Source: a virus
Strand: one strand, 5' to 3'
DNA length: 29,144 nt
Virus record (IMG/VR): IMGVR_UViG_3300028392_000232
Location: 1 to 29,144 of that record
Shown: one piece after another, positions 28,819 through 29,144 of the stretch
Layout of the letters: each line of letters begins with the position of its first letter
Position numbering within the stretch: the first letter of the stretch is position 1
The notes under the pieces: model-generated
Database searches by the model: none
Told to the model about the DNA's origin: nothing
Seen by the model: the letters and a program-made list of their open reading frames with translations, nothing else
Program-made: the position numbers and the translations under genes

Positions 28819-29144
28819 TCAGACGTTGAGCGCGGCGGCTTGGATGAACATCGCGTCCACTTGCTCGCTGGTGAGCGCGAGGGCAGTGGCTAGCGCGGTG
28901 ACAGTTGCTCCATGGCGGACCAGTGGCGCACCACCCTCCCATGCGGCGAGGACGACGGTTTTTTGCGGTTCGCTCATCGCGGCCATGATCGCGGCGACTT
29001 GAGACGTTAGCCCAGCGAGTTCGATCACCGCTTTAGCCCGCCAGTTGGCGATTTCGGTCGGCACCTTCGGCCCGCGCACTGGCCGAGGCTTGAGCGCGGT
29101 GTAGCCATCCAGCGTCTCGGCGACGGTGAAGCTTGGGCCTTGCG
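28819..29144 (-). CDS. Hypothetical phage protein, 5' end beyond window
   Basis: The frame is open to the right edge, so the start is outside. A GTG at 29079 exists but conserved-looking sequence (PSFTVAETLDGYTALKP) continues upstream of it. The visible 108 residues include VPTEIANWRAKAVIELAGL, EPQKTVVLAAWEGGAPLVRHG and ALTSEQVDAMFIQAAAL. This last W-E-G-x-L-V-R plus L-T-x-E-Q-V-D-x-M-F pattern is known to me from small phage proteins located next to lysis or tail genes, function unknown. It ends 4 nt before the next start. Confidence 0.65.
   Translation of the reverse strand, partial: QGPSFTVAETLDGYTALKPRPVRGPKVPTEIANWRAKAVIELAGLTSQVAAIMAAMSEPQKTVVLAAWEGGAPLVRHGATVTALATALALTSEQVDAMFIQAAALNV

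Overview
The window is most of a temperate, tailed double-stranded DNA phage with a podovirus-like (short-tailed) virion. It carries a portal, a scaffold, a HK97-fold-like coat protein, a P22 gp10-like tail stabilisation protein and a series of ejection/internal virion proteins. No tail tube, tape measure or baseplate genes are seen. DNA is GC-rich. The host cannot be named with certainty. Most genes lack a Shine-Dalgarno sequence and start after an A/C-rich leader ending ACC-ATG, and the integrase has Asp in place of the first box II His. I weakly associate both with Verrucomicrobiota-type hosts.

Left part (1-4387, minus strand): a dense early operon. In transcription order it encodes a ribbon-helix-helix-like regulator, a MerR/excisionase-type HTH protein, a 41-aa protein preceded by a strongly foldable leader (3884-3970), a 28-aa membrane microprotein, a 60-aa membrane protein, a MarR-like winged-helix protein, a phage ssDNA-binding-type protein, several small hypotheticals and a Cys-rich zinc-binding-like protein that runs off the left edge. 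Nearly all junctions are ATGA/GTGA/TGATG overlaps.

Switch and integration module (4388-6589): a divergent control region with a near-perfect palindrome, a plus-strand XRE repressor, an attP site and a tyrosine integrase translationally coupled to a second XRE protein. The attP site is the 3' half of a tRNA-Thr(CGU), flanked by imperfect direct repeats. The att core has phage genes on both sides, so this looks like an unintegrated phage genome rather than a prophage end.

Late region (6569-29144, minus strand): transcription runs from the right edge leftwards. First comes a cluster of tiny membrane/lysis genes (holin-like, overlapping Rz/Rz1-like spanins), then a repeat-bearing tail fibre, large terminase, portal, scaffold, coat protein, a GNNG-type hairpin terminator with UUCG loop, connector genes, gp10-like protein, a GNAT-like protein, three ejection-type proteins, a 2014-aa giant virion protein and finally a CHAP/NlpC-type endolysin. 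The endolysin converges on the HTH gene.

No replication helicase, primase, polymerase or small terminase is visible. Either the genome continues beyond both edges or the phage depends heavily on its host. Coding sequences are open at both ends of the window.
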